DNA of 64,000 bases. Origin: Bacillota bacterium (GTDB taxonomy: Bacteria; Bacillota; Clostridia; Acetivibrionales; DTU013). The notes under the pieces are model-generated. The model made no database searches. It was not told the origin of the DNA and was given only the letters and a program-made list of their open reading frames with translations. Location of the stretch: NCBI GenBank assembly GCA_023433505.1, contig JAEZCO010000058.1, positions 62,001 to 126,000 of the forward strand. The letters run 5' to 3'. Shown here one piece after another: positions 52,032 through 60,047 of this stretch (position 1 is its first letter; every line of letters begins with the position of its first letter). The position numbers and the translations under genes are program-made.

Positions 52032-53657
52032 TTGAGTGACCCGAGAAACGCAGGAAGCGCCATTAACAATGGCTTTTTTGAAATTACATATAAGGAAGAC
52101 GGGGTATACCTGTCGGTCCATCCGCCTGTAGAGAGGGGAAGACCGGTAGAGACCAGGGATGTCCTGGACAAGCTGGCAAGAAAGCTTGTAAGAAGCTTTT
52201 CAAGAGATGTGATCGATGCGGCCGTCAGAAAGTCGGATAAGGTTCCTGTAAGGATTGCCGAGCCTCAGACGGAAGTAAAAATTGACGCAACCGCCAATAT
52301 CATGATATCGCCGGATAAGATGAAGGCCTTTGTTTCCTTCAATTCTCCCGAAGGCGGAAGAAACATAACCATGGAGGAAGTTCTTGACCTATTGAACAAG
52401 AACGGAGTCATCTACGGAATCAACAGAATCAACCTGGAAACCATTATCCGATATCCCGTATTCAATGAAATGTTTTGCGTGGCGGAAGGCGTCACTCCTG
52501 TGAACGGGCAAAACGGAAAGGTTGAATACTATTTCGATGTGAAAAGAGATGGAAAGCCTGCCATAATGGAGGACGGAAGGGTTGATTTCAGGGAACTCAA
52601 CCTCATTGAAAGCGTCACCAAAGGTCAAAAGCTATGCCAATTGATTCCTCCTGTTCCGGGGGTCATAGGAAAAACCGTTTTCGGAACCGACATCTATCCG
52701 CTTGAAGGCAAGCCTGCCGTTTTACCCAAGGGCAGAAACGTATCCGTCAGCGATGACAGTATGTCAATCATTTCCAATATTGACGGGCAGGTCAGATTTA
52801 TTGACGGCAAAATCAATATTTTTTCTACTTATGAAGTACCTGCAGATGTAGACAACTCTACTGGGAATATAAGCTTCGTGGGGAATGTATGCGTCCGCGG
52901 AAATGTTCTTTCCGGCTTTTCTATAGAAGCAGGCGGCAATGTGGAAGTATGGGGTGTTGTTGAAGGCGCTTCTATAAAGGCTAACGGCGACATTATACTC
53001 CGGCGCGGAATGCAGGGGATGGGAAAAGGCGTTCTTATCAGTAACGGGGATATTATCGCCAGATATATAGAACACAGTAATATCGAAGCAAAAAACAATA
53101 TAAGCTCCGAAGCTATCATGCACAGTAATGTCAAGTGCGGAAACAGGCTGGAGCTGGCCGGCAGAAAAGGCCTGTTGGTCGGCGGAAGCTGCAAGGTCGG
53201 AAAAGAAATCGTCGCCAAGGTTATAGGATCACACATGGCAACGGTAACGGATATCGAAGTAGGGGTTGATCCGTCCCTGAGAGAACGTTACAAGGCGTTG
53301 AAGGAAGAACAGAATACCCTTGAAGCGGACTTGAAGAAGGCCGATCAGGCGATTACCATATTGAAGAAGATCGAAATGGCGGGAGGACTGACTCCCGATA
53401 AACAGGAAATAATGGCCAAGAGCGTAAGGACCAAGGTATTCTTTACAAACAGGCTTTCTGAAATAAAAGAGGAAATGCAAAGAATAGAAGCAAACCTTCA
53501 GCAGGATGCATACGGCAAAATTCGATGCTTCAACTTTATCTATCCCGGGACAAAGGTAGCAATCGGTTCATGTCTCATGTATGTAAGGGAGAATCTTCAA
53601 TATTGCACATTATACAGGGACGGCGCAGATGTAAGGGTTGGGTCCATTGATAAATAA
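52032..53657 (+). CDS. FapA-like DUF342 polymerising protein
   Basis: The 541-residue protein matches the DUF342 (FapA) family: an N-terminal region (about 1-250), a right-handed beta-helix (about 260-400) with repeated short strands (GNISFVGNVCVRGNVLSG, NVEVWGVVEGASIKANGDII), and a C-terminal coiled coil (about 415-490). Homologues occur in many clostridial fla operons, but their role is not settled. The start is TTG, after GGGGGG several bases upstream. It follows sigD by 27 bp. Confidence 0.82.
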   Translation: MSDPRNAGSAINNGFFEITYKEDGVYLSVHPPVERGRPVETRDVLDKLARKLVRSFSRDVIDAAVRKSDKVPVRIAEPQTEVKIDATANIMISPDKMKAFVSFNSPEGGRNITMEEVLDLLNKNGVIYGINRINLETIIRYPVFNEMFCVAEGVTPVNGQNGKVEYYFDVKRDGKPAIMEDGRVDFRELNLIESVTKGQKLCQLIPPVPGVIGKTVFGTDIYPLEGKPAVLPKGRNVSVSDDSMSIISNIDGQVRFIDGKINIFSTYEVPADVDNSTGNISFVGNVCVRGNVLSGFSIEAGGNVEVWGVVEGASIKANGDIILRRGMQGMGKGVLISNGDIIARYIEHSNIEAKNNISSEAIMHSNVKCGNRLELAGRKGLLVGGSCKVGKEIVAKVIGSHMATVTDIEVGVDPSLRERYKALKEEQNTLEADLKKADQAITILKKIEMAGGLTPDKQEIMAKSVRTKVFFTNRLSEIKEEMQRIEANLQQDAYGKIRCFNFIYPGTKVAIGSCLMYVRENLQYCTLYRDGADVRVGSIDK

Positions 53658-53738
53658 AACCCGGGGGTAGCGGGCTCCCTCGTTTTCGGTGGCTGTTCAG
53701 GCAGTTCCGCTGGTAAAGAGGCAAAGGGATGTGATTTT

Positions 53739-54050
53739 ATGTCAATCAAACCTGTGGATTTTCAGATCATGATTCCACGGACCGTGGAGGTAGCCAAGTC
53801 CAGCAACGATGTTACACAGAAGAACTACATGCTGCAGCAGCAGAATGCGGCGTCAACACAGCAGGATGCGGATAATACACTTAAACAGGTGTATTCACAG
53901 AAACGGGCTCAGGATGCGAGAATAGCCCAAAGGCAAGGAGATAAGCAGAACAACGGCAAGCACCAGAAGAAAAAAGAGAAAAACGGCGGAAGCGAGGGTG
54001 AAACTCAAAAAAAAGCCTTGCAAACCAGCACAATTGATATAAAGATATGA
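53739..54050 (+). CDS. Hypothetical hydrophilic flagellar-operon protein
   Basis: This 103-residue protein begins with SIKPVDFQIMIPRTVEVAK and continues as a Gln-rich helix (about 28-65) and a Lys-rich disordered tail. The N-terminal motif looks like that of small conserved proteins of clostridial flagellar operons between DUF342 and SwrB-like genes, but I cannot name a function. The ATG has a weak AAAGGGATG site. No membrane segment. Confidence 0.65.
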   Translation: MSIKPVDFQIMIPRTVEVAKSSNDVTQKNYMLQQQNAASTQQDADNTLKQVYSQKRAQDARIAQRQGDKQNNGKHQKKKEKNGGSEGETQKKALQTSTIDIKI

Positions 54051-54089
54051 ACCCCGGAATTTTACGAAGGAAAAATTGAGGTAGGTAGA

Positions 54090-54755
54090 ATGAATCAGTT
54101 TTATGTCAGTCTGATATTTATCGGCATCGTTATGGTCAGTTTTTCACTGATATTGATTCTGCTTGACAAAAACAAGGCCTTCAGCTTCATCCGGAATTAT
54201 GAGAAGAAGAAGCAGGAGCTGGTGGAAATTATTAACGATGCGGAACAGATGATCGAAGAACTGAATAAGTTCTCAGACTATGTAGTCACTCAAATGGATT
54301 TCAAAAATGAAGAGCTGAGTATAAACCTGAAAAAGGCGCATGAAGAAATCAAAGCTCTCACGCAAAGGACACAGGGCAATAGCAAAGTGACAGAAGAAGT
54401 AAAAGCAGTATACAAAGCTGAAATAAAAGAAGAAACAAAGCCTGAAGCAAATATGCAAATCAGAGAGAATGTTGCAGTAAACGGGAATTATAATGCACCT
54501 GCAAAGCTGCAAGAGCCTATGCCAAAATTAAACAGCAATGTGGAAACGGAAAATCAGAATTCGGAGAAAAGCGGCTTAAACAGGGCAAATGCTTATAAGA
54601 ATCAAGCCGGCAGGTCAGATAAGATCATTCCAATCAATAACAAATACAATGAAGTGTTGAGACTTTCAAAAAGTGGGATGGCCGAAGTCGATATAGCACG
54701 GCGGCTGAACATGGGTAAGGGGGAAATTCAGCTTATTCTGGAACTCAACAAGTAG
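54090..54755 (+). CDS. SwrB-like membrane protein (DUF6115-like)
   Basis: The 221-residue protein has one N-terminal membrane segment (about 4-24), a charged coiled coil (about 32-100), a disordered middle and a C-terminal helix-turn-helix-like tail (KYNEVLRLSKSGMAEVDIAR, then RLNMGKGEIQLIL). This is the layout of B. subtilis SwrB, which lies near sigD at the end of the fla/che operon and promotes basal-body assembly. The equivalence is inferred from architecture and position. A terminator follows. Confidence 0.65.
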   Translation: MNQFYVSLIFIGIVMVSFSLILILLDKNKAFSFIRNYEKKKQELVEIINDAEQMIEELNKFSDYVVTQMDFKNEELSINLKKAHEEIKALTQRTQGNSKVTEEVKAVYKAEIKEETKPEANMQIRENVAVNGNYNAPAKLQEPMPKLNSNVETENQNSEKSGLNRANAYKNQAGRSDKIIPINNKYNEVLRLSKSGMAEVDIARRLNMGKGEIQLILELNK

Positions 54756-54758
54756 AAG

Positions 54759-54786
54759 AAAAAGAGGCCCTTGAGTCTCTTTTTTA
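54759..54786 (+). terminator. Intrinsic terminator near the end of the fla/che operon
   Basis: AAAAAGAG (54759-54766) pairs with CTCTTTTT (54777-54784) around a 10-nt loop and runs into Ts. It lies between the SwrB-like gene and the last small ORF and may be partial. Confidence 0.6.
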
Positions 54787-54815
54787 GTTAACGGCATTTA
54801 CCCGGGGAGGATGGT

Positions 54816-55025
54816 ATGACCAGTTTCAATATTAAAAACATATTGCTGGGAATAGGGATCGGCATGATTATTACCTCAATCGCAGGGATGATCTTTTTTT
54901 CCGGGCTTGATCCTTTGAAAAATCTTTCGGAAAATGATATTGTCAAGCTGCAGGAAAGATACGGCTTGGAGAGGGTGCAGCCTTTAACCGGGGATAATCG
55001 GCAGATACCAGGTCCGGAAAATTAG
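54816..55025 (+). CDS. Small single-pass membrane protein
   Basis: This 69-residue protein has one membrane segment (about 9-29: LLGIGIGMIITSIAGMIFF) and a short tail (LSENDIVKLQERYGLERV) that resembles a helix of the kind often seen after the membrane anchor. It starts behind GGGGAGG, 27 bp after a terminator hairpin. Unknown function; its position at the end of the fla/che cluster suggests a minor operon member. Confidence 0.65.
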   Translation: MTSFNIKNILLGIGIGMIITSIAGMIFFSGLDPLKNLSENDIVKLQERYGLERVQPLTGDNRQIPGPEN

Positions 55026-55050
55026 CATGGACATGAATACTTTATCCGGT

Positions 55051-55076
55051 CGGATTTAATATCCGGTCCTTTTTTT
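55051..55076 (+). terminator. Intrinsic terminator ending the fla/che region
   Basis: CGGAT (55051-55055) pairs with ATCCG (55061-55065), with flanking CCGG on both sides adding pairing options, followed by seven Ts (55070-55076). It lies 25 bp after the last small ORF. Confidence 0.65.
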
Positions 55077-55081
55077 GCGGT

Positions 55082-55113
55082 ATTCGGCCATAGCCAAATC
55101 ACCAAAAGGCGAG
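55082..55113. repeat. 32-bp dispersed repeat, copy 2
   Basis: ATTCGGCCATAGCCAAATCA and the following CCAAAAGGCGAG match 8552-8583 at about 27 of 32 positions. As with the first copy, it sits directly behind an intrinsic terminator. Confidence 0.5.
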
Positions 55114-55174
55114 GGGACTCGATGCCCCGGAGACTTTTATTGTTGCATCTCACAATAAATTTAAGATATTTCAA

Positions 55175-55203
55175 TTGCAGGAATTATATCGATATGATAT
55201 AAT
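55175..55203 (+). promoter_or_regulatory. Sigma-A promoter of the SPFH gene
   Basis: TTGCAG (55175-55180) and a perfect TATAAT (55198-55203) are 17 bp apart, 38 bp before the SPFH start. This marks a new transcription unit after the fla/che operon. Confidence 0.7.
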
Positions 55204-55241
55204 AATGATATCAAAATAATATTAAATCGAGGTGTTTTTTT

Positions 55242-56111
55242 ATGAAAGAAATCCCGAGAAAAGTCCGGTCCGGACTGGAAATGTTTATCCTTACAACACT
55301 ACTTTTCATTATTTCAATCATCCTCCTTGTTTTTGGCATAAATGCAGATAAAGGAATATTTTTTATCCTCAGCAGCTTATTGTTTATAGTCTGGCTGCTG
55401 TCACTGGCGGGCTTTTTCACATTGCAGCCCAATGAGGCGGCGGCCCTGATCCTGTTTGGGGATTACAGGGGCACGGTGAAGGCCCAGGGGTGGCTCTGGG
55501 CAAATCCATTTTATACGAAGAGGAAGATATCCCTACGGTCAAGGAATTTCAACAGCGATAAATTAAAAGTAAATGATCAGATGGGCAATCCCATAGAAAT
55601 CGCAACCGTTATTGTCTGGAAGGTTCAGAACACAGCCGAAGCATTGTTTGACGTAGACAACTACATTGATTATGTAGAAATACAGAGTGAATCTGCTTTA
55701 AGGCATTTAGCAGGCCTTTACCCCTATGATGTAAGCGACAATGAAAGCCAGCTGTCGTTGAGAGGCAGTTCCGAAGAGGTATCGGAAGCCTTGAAGGCAG
55801 AGCTCAGCGAAAGACTGAGCAAAGCAGGAGTATCCATTGAAGAAGCAAGGCTGAGCCATCTGGCATATTCTCCCGAGATCGCGGCGGCAATGCTTCAAAG
55901 ACAGCAGGCTTCGGCCATAATAGCCGCCCGGCAGAAGATCGTCGAGGGCGCCGTTGGAATGGTCGAAATGGCATTGAAAATGCTGAATGAAAACGGAATC
56001 GTAGAACTGGATGAAGAAAGAAAAGCTGCGATGGTAAGCAATCTTTTGGTCGTGCTTTGCGGAGAAAGGTCCACTCAGCCTGTGATCAATGCCGGCACGC
56101 TCCATAATTAA
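55242..56111 (+). CDS. SPFH/band-7 domain membrane protein
   Basis: The 289-residue protein has two N-terminal hydrophobic segments (about 14-33 and 39-57), then an SPFH (stomatin/prohibitin) domain (about 60-225: LQPNEAAALILFGDYRGTVK and IATVIVWKVQNTAEALFDVD) and a C-terminal helical part. SPFH proteins form membrane scaffolds or microdomains. It forms a likely operon with the ribbon-helix-helix protein 84 bp downstream, a pairing seen in other bacteria. The start ATG follows GAGGTG. Confidence 0.85.
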   Translation: MKEIPRKVRSGLEMFILTTLLFIISIILLVFGINADKGIFFILSSLLFIVWLLSLAGFFTLQPNEAAALILFGDYRGTVKAQGWLWANPFYTKRKISLRSRNFNSDKLKVNDQMGNPIEIATVIVWKVQNTAEALFDVDNYIDYVEIQSESALRHLAGLYPYDVSDNESQLSLRGSSEEVSEALKAELSERLSKAGVSIEEARLSHLAYSPEIAAAMLQRQQASAIIAARQKIVEGAVGMVEMALKMLNENGIVELDEERKAAMVSNLLVVLCGERSTQPVINAGTLHN

Positions 56112-56113
56112 GC

Positions 56114-56177
56114 ACAGGTGAAAATACGCTTCCGCTGTAAATTTAAGCAAATGCAGCGGTAATATTTTCAGTGCTAC
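56114..56177. repeat. Dispersed palindromic element, copy in the SPFH operon
   Basis: AGCACAGGTGAAAATA (56111-56126) and TATTTTCAGTGCT (56163-56175) are outer arms, with CCGCTG/CAGCGG inside (56133-56138 with 56153-56158). The ends match those of the palindromic copies at 27617-27714, 38799-38818 and 59946-59966. Confidence 0.5.
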
Positions 56178-56195
56178 AGAAAGAAGAAATTTCAA

Positions 56196-56372
56196 ATGGC
56201 GGAAAAGAAGACGATTTTATTAAGACTGGACCCTAAAATGTGGGAGGAAATCAATCGGTGGGCAGATGGAGTATTTCGCTCGATAAACGGACAAATCGAG
56301 TATCTGCTTCAAGATGCCATCAATAAGAGGATAAAAGGGTCGAAAGGTAAAGGTGCAAAGGGCGCGGAATAG
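56196..56372 (+). CDS. Ribbon-helix-helix (Arc-like) protein
   Basis: This 58-residue protein begins KKTILLRLDPKMWEEINRWA and continues FRSINGQIEYLLQDAI, the pattern of an Arc/MetJ-type ribbon-helix-helix DNA-binding fold: a short beta strand, helix A with its tryptophan, and the SINGQIEYLL helix B. The tail is Lys/Gly-rich. It lies directly after the SPFH gene; such Arc-like partners are common with SPFH proteins. It may regulate the operon; not shown. Confidence 0.8.
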   Translation: MAEKKTILLRLDPKMWEEINRWADGVFRSINGQIEYLLQDAINKRIKGSKGKGAKGAE

Positions 56373-56412
56373 TATAGCAAAACCATTAATATTGGATTGG
56401 AGTGACAACGAA

Positions 56413-57066
56413 ATGAAAATTACAAAAATAAAAAACCGGTCGGTGCTGTTTACCTATAACAATTCCGAGTGGGATTTAAACCTCCATTTGATCATGGGGA
56501 AAAGGTATAATTATATCATCGATACGGGCTTGGGCAGTTTAAGCATGGAGCCTGTAAAGGAGTATATAAAAAACGACAATAAACCAATCATTGGGATCAA
56601 TACACATTATCATTGGGATCATATTTGGGGAAACGGTTCATTGCAGGCTTATATGATTGTATCTCACAAGCTGTGCAGAGAATTGATAGAGTCGGAATGG
56701 GATAGGATGATGCAGCGAAACGGGCGCTATGTTGTTGGCGAAGCAGAAAAGCGTCTCCCGGATTTGACCTTTGAGAAAGAACTGTATTTCCCAGAAGACA
56801 AAATCAGGATCTTTTATACCCCCGGGCATACCATCGATTCAATCAGTGTAATCGATGAGGAAGAGAAAGTAATCAACTTGGGTGACAATGTGGGGGATAC
56901 CCTGGATGAGATTGTCCCAAACATCGCTGCCGGCGAAAAAACATATAGGGAAACACTTTTAGGATATAATAATATGGAATTTGATACATGCCTTTCAGGT
57001 CATAATGGGATTCTTGGAAAAGATGTTATTGAAAAAATACTGAATTTACTCAGTCCTGCACAATGA
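56413..57066 (+). CDS. Metallo-beta-lactamase-fold hydrolase
   Basis: The 217-residue protein has the metal-binding HxHxDH motif THYHWDHIWGN (about residue 63), a later histidine in YTPGHTIDSISVI, the metal-bridging Asp in NLGDNVGD and a final SGHNG. It belongs to the broad glyoxalase II-like metallo-beta-lactamase superfamily, with two metals expected. The substrate is unknown. The ATG at 56413 follows TTGGAG; the frame continues open upstream across the previous gene's end. Confidence 0.85.
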   Translation: MKITKIKNRSVLFTYNNSEWDLNLHLIMGKRYNYIIDTGLGSLSMEPVKEYIKNDNKPIIGINTHYHWDHIWGNGSLQAYMIVSHKLCRELIESEWDRMMQRNGRYVVGEAEKRLPDLTFEKELYFPEDKIRIFYTPGHTIDSISVIDEEEKVINLGDNVGDTLDEIVPNIAAGEKTYRETLLGYNNMEFDTCLSGHNGILGKDVIEKILNLLSPAQ

Positions 57067-57080
57067 CTTGTTAAAAAATG

Positions 57081-57109
57081 TTTACATTTATCCTGCAATA
57101 TGTTAGAAT
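57081..57109 (+). promoter_or_regulatory. Sigma-A promoter of rpsO
   Basis: TTTACA (57081-57086) and TAGAAT (57104-57109) are 17 bp apart. The transcript would carry an 88-nt leader before rpsO, long enough for regulation by S15 itself. Confidence 0.65.
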
Positions 57110-57203
57110 ACTCAATGCAATGCAAAACCATGTGCTCGGTTGCTGGACACTCCGACCAATTACCTGGCTCATGGGGCTAATAAATAAGGAGGCATTATTA
57201 ACA

Positions 57204-57467
57204 ATGGTTAAAGAACTCAAAACGGAAATCATCGAGAAGTACAAGCTTCATGAAGGCGACACAGGTTCGCCGGAAGTACAGGTAGCTATTCTTACCGAGA
57301 GGATCAATCATTTGAACGAGCACCTGAAGCTTCATAAGAAAGACCATCATTCAAGAAGAGGACTTCTTAAGATGGTTGGACAGAGAAGGGGACTTCTTAA
57401 TTACCTCATGGAAAATAATATTGAGAGATACCGTGCAATTGTTGAAAAACTTAATTTAAGAAAATAA
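57204..57467 (+). CDS. rpsO: 30S ribosomal protein S15
   Basis: S15 binds the central domain of 16S rRNA early in 30S assembly. The 87-residue protein has the full family pattern: TGSPEVQVAILTERINHLNE, LKLHKKDHHSRRGLLKMVGQ and RRGLLNYL. The ATG at 57204 follows AAGGAGG; the frame is open to 57078, but the normal length of S15 and the site fix this start. It is followed by a terminator and then pnp, the classic rpsO-pnp order. Confidence 0.97.
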   Translation: MVKELKTEIIEKYKLHEGDTGSPEVQVAILTERINHLNEHLKLHKKDHHSRRGLLKMVGQRRGLLNYLMENNIERYRAIVEKLNLRK

Positions 57468-57469
57468 AA

Positions 57470-57500
57470 TGATGAGCGGAGATTTTCCGCTCATTATTTT
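57470..57500 (+). terminator. Intrinsic terminator after rpsO
   Basis: TGAGCGGA (57473-57480) pairs with TCCGCTCA (57486-57493) with extending A-T pairs on both sides, followed by TTATTTTT. It separates rpsO from pnp, possibly with read-through. Confidence 0.8.
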
Positions 57501-57767
57501 TAGTAAAACAAGACATAATAAATTTAAGAAGATTTGCAGTCGAAAAGGCACCTGCGTAACGCAGAAGCAGAGAACAGAGACTGGAGTCCGTATTTAAGGA
57601 ACAGGAGCATACCTCTATGGGGTATCCATCCCGGACATGAACACGAAGCAAGCGTTCAGAGTTTGGGAAATGATCTTTTCAAGGAGGATGCGGCTTCCAG
57701 TGTCCGTTTTCTGTTAACTGTCCGTTGGTGTTGGCCAACTGCAGAAATTAACAGAGGAGGCTATTGA
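57501..57767 (+). promoter_or_regulatory. Structured leader of pnp
   Basis: This 267-nt stretch has no gene. It contains the hairpin CTGCG-TAA-CGCAG (57552-57564) and, just before the ribosome binding site, a nested stem CTGTTAA/TTAACAG (57711-57717 with 57748-57754) holding GTTGG/CCAAC. The outer stem ends at the first base of GAGGAGG. pnp leaders are targets of autoregulation in enterobacteria; a similar role here is inferred. Confidence 0.45.
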
Positions 57768-59876
57768 ATGAGTAAAAGATTTACCATGGAGCTTGCCGGC
57801 AGAACCCTGACCATCGAAACAGGCAGACTGGCCCAGCTCGCCAACGGATCCGTACTGGTAAGGTATGGTGATACCGTTATTTTATCCACCACTACAGCAT
57901 CAGCTATGCCAAGGGAAGGCATTGACTTTTTCCCTTTGAGTGTGGATTATGAAGAAAGGCTTTATGCCGTAGGAAAGATTCCCGGAGGCTTCATTAAAAG
58001 AGAAGGTAAACCTTCGGAGAAGGCAATCCTGACATCAAGAGTCATTGACAGACCCATCCGTCCCCTTTTCCCGAAAGATCTCAGGAATGATGTAACGGTG
58101 ATCAACACCGTCATGTCCGTAGATCAGGATAATTCTCCCGAAGTCGCTGCAATGATCGGTTCATCGGCAGCATTGTCAATTTCGGACATTCCTTTTAACG
58201 GCCCCATAGGCGGAGTTGTTCTCGGACTTGTCGACGGCCAGGTTGTAGTAAACCCCGATGCTGCGCAAAGAGATAAAAGCAGCATGTATGTTACACTTGC
58301 CGGCACTGCTGAAAAGATAACAATGATCGAAGCAGGTGCAAAGGAAGTACCTGACGATGTGATGTTGGACGCCATCAAAAAAGGGCATGAAGAAATTAAA
58401 AAAATTGTAGCTTTTATCAACAGCATTGTCGCTGAGGTAGGGAAATCCAAATTTGAATATAAATCCTCGGATGTTCCGGAAGAGCTATTCAATGCGGTAA
58501 AGAAGCTTGCCCATGAAAAAATGCGGGATGCTGTCCTTGCCACAGACAAGACCGTCAGAGATGATAAGGTTGCGGCGCTTACCGAGGAAGTTCAGGCCGG
58601 ACTTGCAGAAGCTTATCCTGAAAGTAAAGGCAGTATAAATGAAGCTATCTATAAATTGGAGAAAAAGGTTGTCAGAGCATACATTCTGGAAGAGAACAAG
58701 CGTGTGGACGGCAGAAGGCTTGATGAAATAAGAGCCATGTCGGCGGATGTATCGCTGCTGCCCAGGACTCACGGGTCCGGGCTGTTCCAGAGAGGTCAGA
58801 CACAGGTGCTGACTACCGTCACCCTTGGCGGTATCGGAGAAATCCAGAAGCTGGATGGCGTTGATCTGGAAGAAGAGAAGAGATACATGCACCATTATAA
58901 TTTCCCTGGCTACAGCGTAGGAGAGGCCAAAACCTCCAGAGGGCCGGGGAGAAGAGAAATTGGCCACGGTGCATTGGCTGAGAGGGCTTTGGAGCCTGTA
59001 ATACCAAATGAGCAGGAGTTTCCCTATGCAATAAGGCTCGTTTCGGAAGTACTCATGTCAAACGGTTCCACTTCCCAGGGCAGCGTTTGCGGCAGCACCC
59101 TTGCATTAATGGATGCAGGTGTACCGATCAAAGCTCCGGTTGCAGGTATTTCGGCAGGTTTGGTAATTGATGAAGCAAATCCGGGACGGTTCATTACTTT
59201 CATGGACATCCAGGGGATTGAAGATTTCTTTGGCGATATGGATTTCAAGGTAGCCGGCACAAAGAACGGTATCACAGCCATACAGGTGGATATCAAGGTT
59301 GATGGACTTACCTATGAGATCATCCAGCAGGCTTTTGATTTAACCAGGAAGGGAAGATTCCAGATTCTGGACGAGGTCATTGCACCTGTCATTTCCGCAC
59401 CCAGAACCACCCTTTCACAGTATGCTCCCAAGGTCTACACAATGTCCATCGATCCCGACAAAATAAGGGATGTCATTGGGCCTGGCGGAAAGGTAATCAA
59501 CAAAATTATCGCAGAAACCGGTGTAAAGATTGATATAGAGGATGACGGAAGAGTATTTGTCGCTACCTCCGACGAAAAAGCGGGACAAAGGGCTATTCAG
59601 ATAATCGAAGCCATAGCAAAGGATGTACAGCCCGGCCAGGTCTTTATGGGCAAGGTTACCCGGCTGATGACCTTCGGTGCCTTTGTTGAATTTGCCCCGG
59701 GCAAGGAAGGCCTTGTTCATATATCCAAGCTTGATACCAAGCGTGTGGCTAAAGTTGAGGACGTCGTTGCCGTAGGGGATGAAATCCTCGTGAAAGTACT
59801 TGAGGTAGATAAGCAGGGAAGAATCAATCTGTCAAGAAAAGATGCAATGCCGGCAGAACCGGAATTGAAACAGTAA
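57768..59876 (+). CDS. pnp: Polyribonucleotide nucleotidyltransferase (PNPase)
   Basis: PNPase degrades RNA 3'-to-5' by phosphorolysis. The 702-residue protein has two RNase PH domains (about 1-145 and 305-535, the second with AERALEPVIP and GSTSQGSVCGSTLALMDAGV), a helical linker, a KH domain (IRDVIGPGGKVINKIIAETG, about 565) and an S1 domain (about 625-695: VFMGKVTRLMTFGAFVEFAP). Architecture is complete. Confidence 0.97.
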   Translation: MSKRFTMELAGRTLTIETGRLAQLANGSVLVRYGDTVILSTTTASAMPREGIDFFPLSVDYEERLYAVGKIPGGFIKREGKPSEKAILTSRVIDRPIRPLFPKDLRNDVTVINTVMSVDQDNSPEVAAMIGSSAALSISDIPFNGPIGGVVLGLVDGQVVVNPDAAQRDKSSMYVTLAGTAEKITMIEAGAKEVPDDVMLDAIKKGHEEIKKIVAFINSIVAEVGKSKFEYKSSDVPEELFNAVKKLAHEKMRDAVLATDKTVRDDKVAALTEEVQAGLAEAYPESKGSINEAIYKLEKKVVRAYILEENKRVDGRRLDEIRAMSADVSLLPRTHGSGLFQRGQTQVLTTVTLGGIGEIQKLDGVDLEEEKRYMHHYNFPGYSVGEAKTSRGPGRREIGHGALAERALEPVIPNEQEFPYAIRLVSEVLMSNGSTSQGSVCGSTLALMDAGVPIKAPVAGISAGLVIDEANPGRFITFMDIQGIEDFFGDMDFKVAGTKNGITAIQVDIKVDGLTYEIIQQAFDLTRKGRFQILDEVIAPVISAPRTTLSQYAPKVYTMSIDPDKIRDVIGPGGKVINKIIAETGVKIDIEDDGRVFVATSDEKAGQRAIQIIEAIAKDVQPGQVFMGKVTRLMTFGAFVEFAPGKEGLVHISKLDTKRVAKVEDVVAVGDEILVKVLEVDKQGRINLSRKDAMPAEPELKQ

Positions 59877-59892
59877 ACACACAGGAGCGAAG

Positions 59893-59937
59893 AGACGGTT
59901 TATGGGCTCATGCATTTGGGTATAAACCGTCTTTTTA
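59893..59937 (+). terminator. Intrinsic terminator after pnp
   Basis: AGACGGTTTAT (59893-59903) is the exact reverse complement of 59922-59932, followed by TTTTATTTT. Confidence 0.85.
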
Positions 59938-59945
59938 TTTTAGTC

Positions 59946-59966
59946 CTTCGTTATATTTTCACCAGT
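59946..59966. repeat. Partial copy of the dispersed palindromic element
   Basis: GTTATATTTTCACCAGTGCT matches the right arm of the palindromic copies at 27688-27714 and 38799-38818. Only one arm is recognisable here. Confidence 0.45.
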
Positions 59967-60047
59967 GCTGAAGTAATTACTGAAATGAATAAAGCCTGAA
60001 ATCGGAGAGGCTTCATGCCTCTGAGATTTTGCCTAATTGGAGGATAT

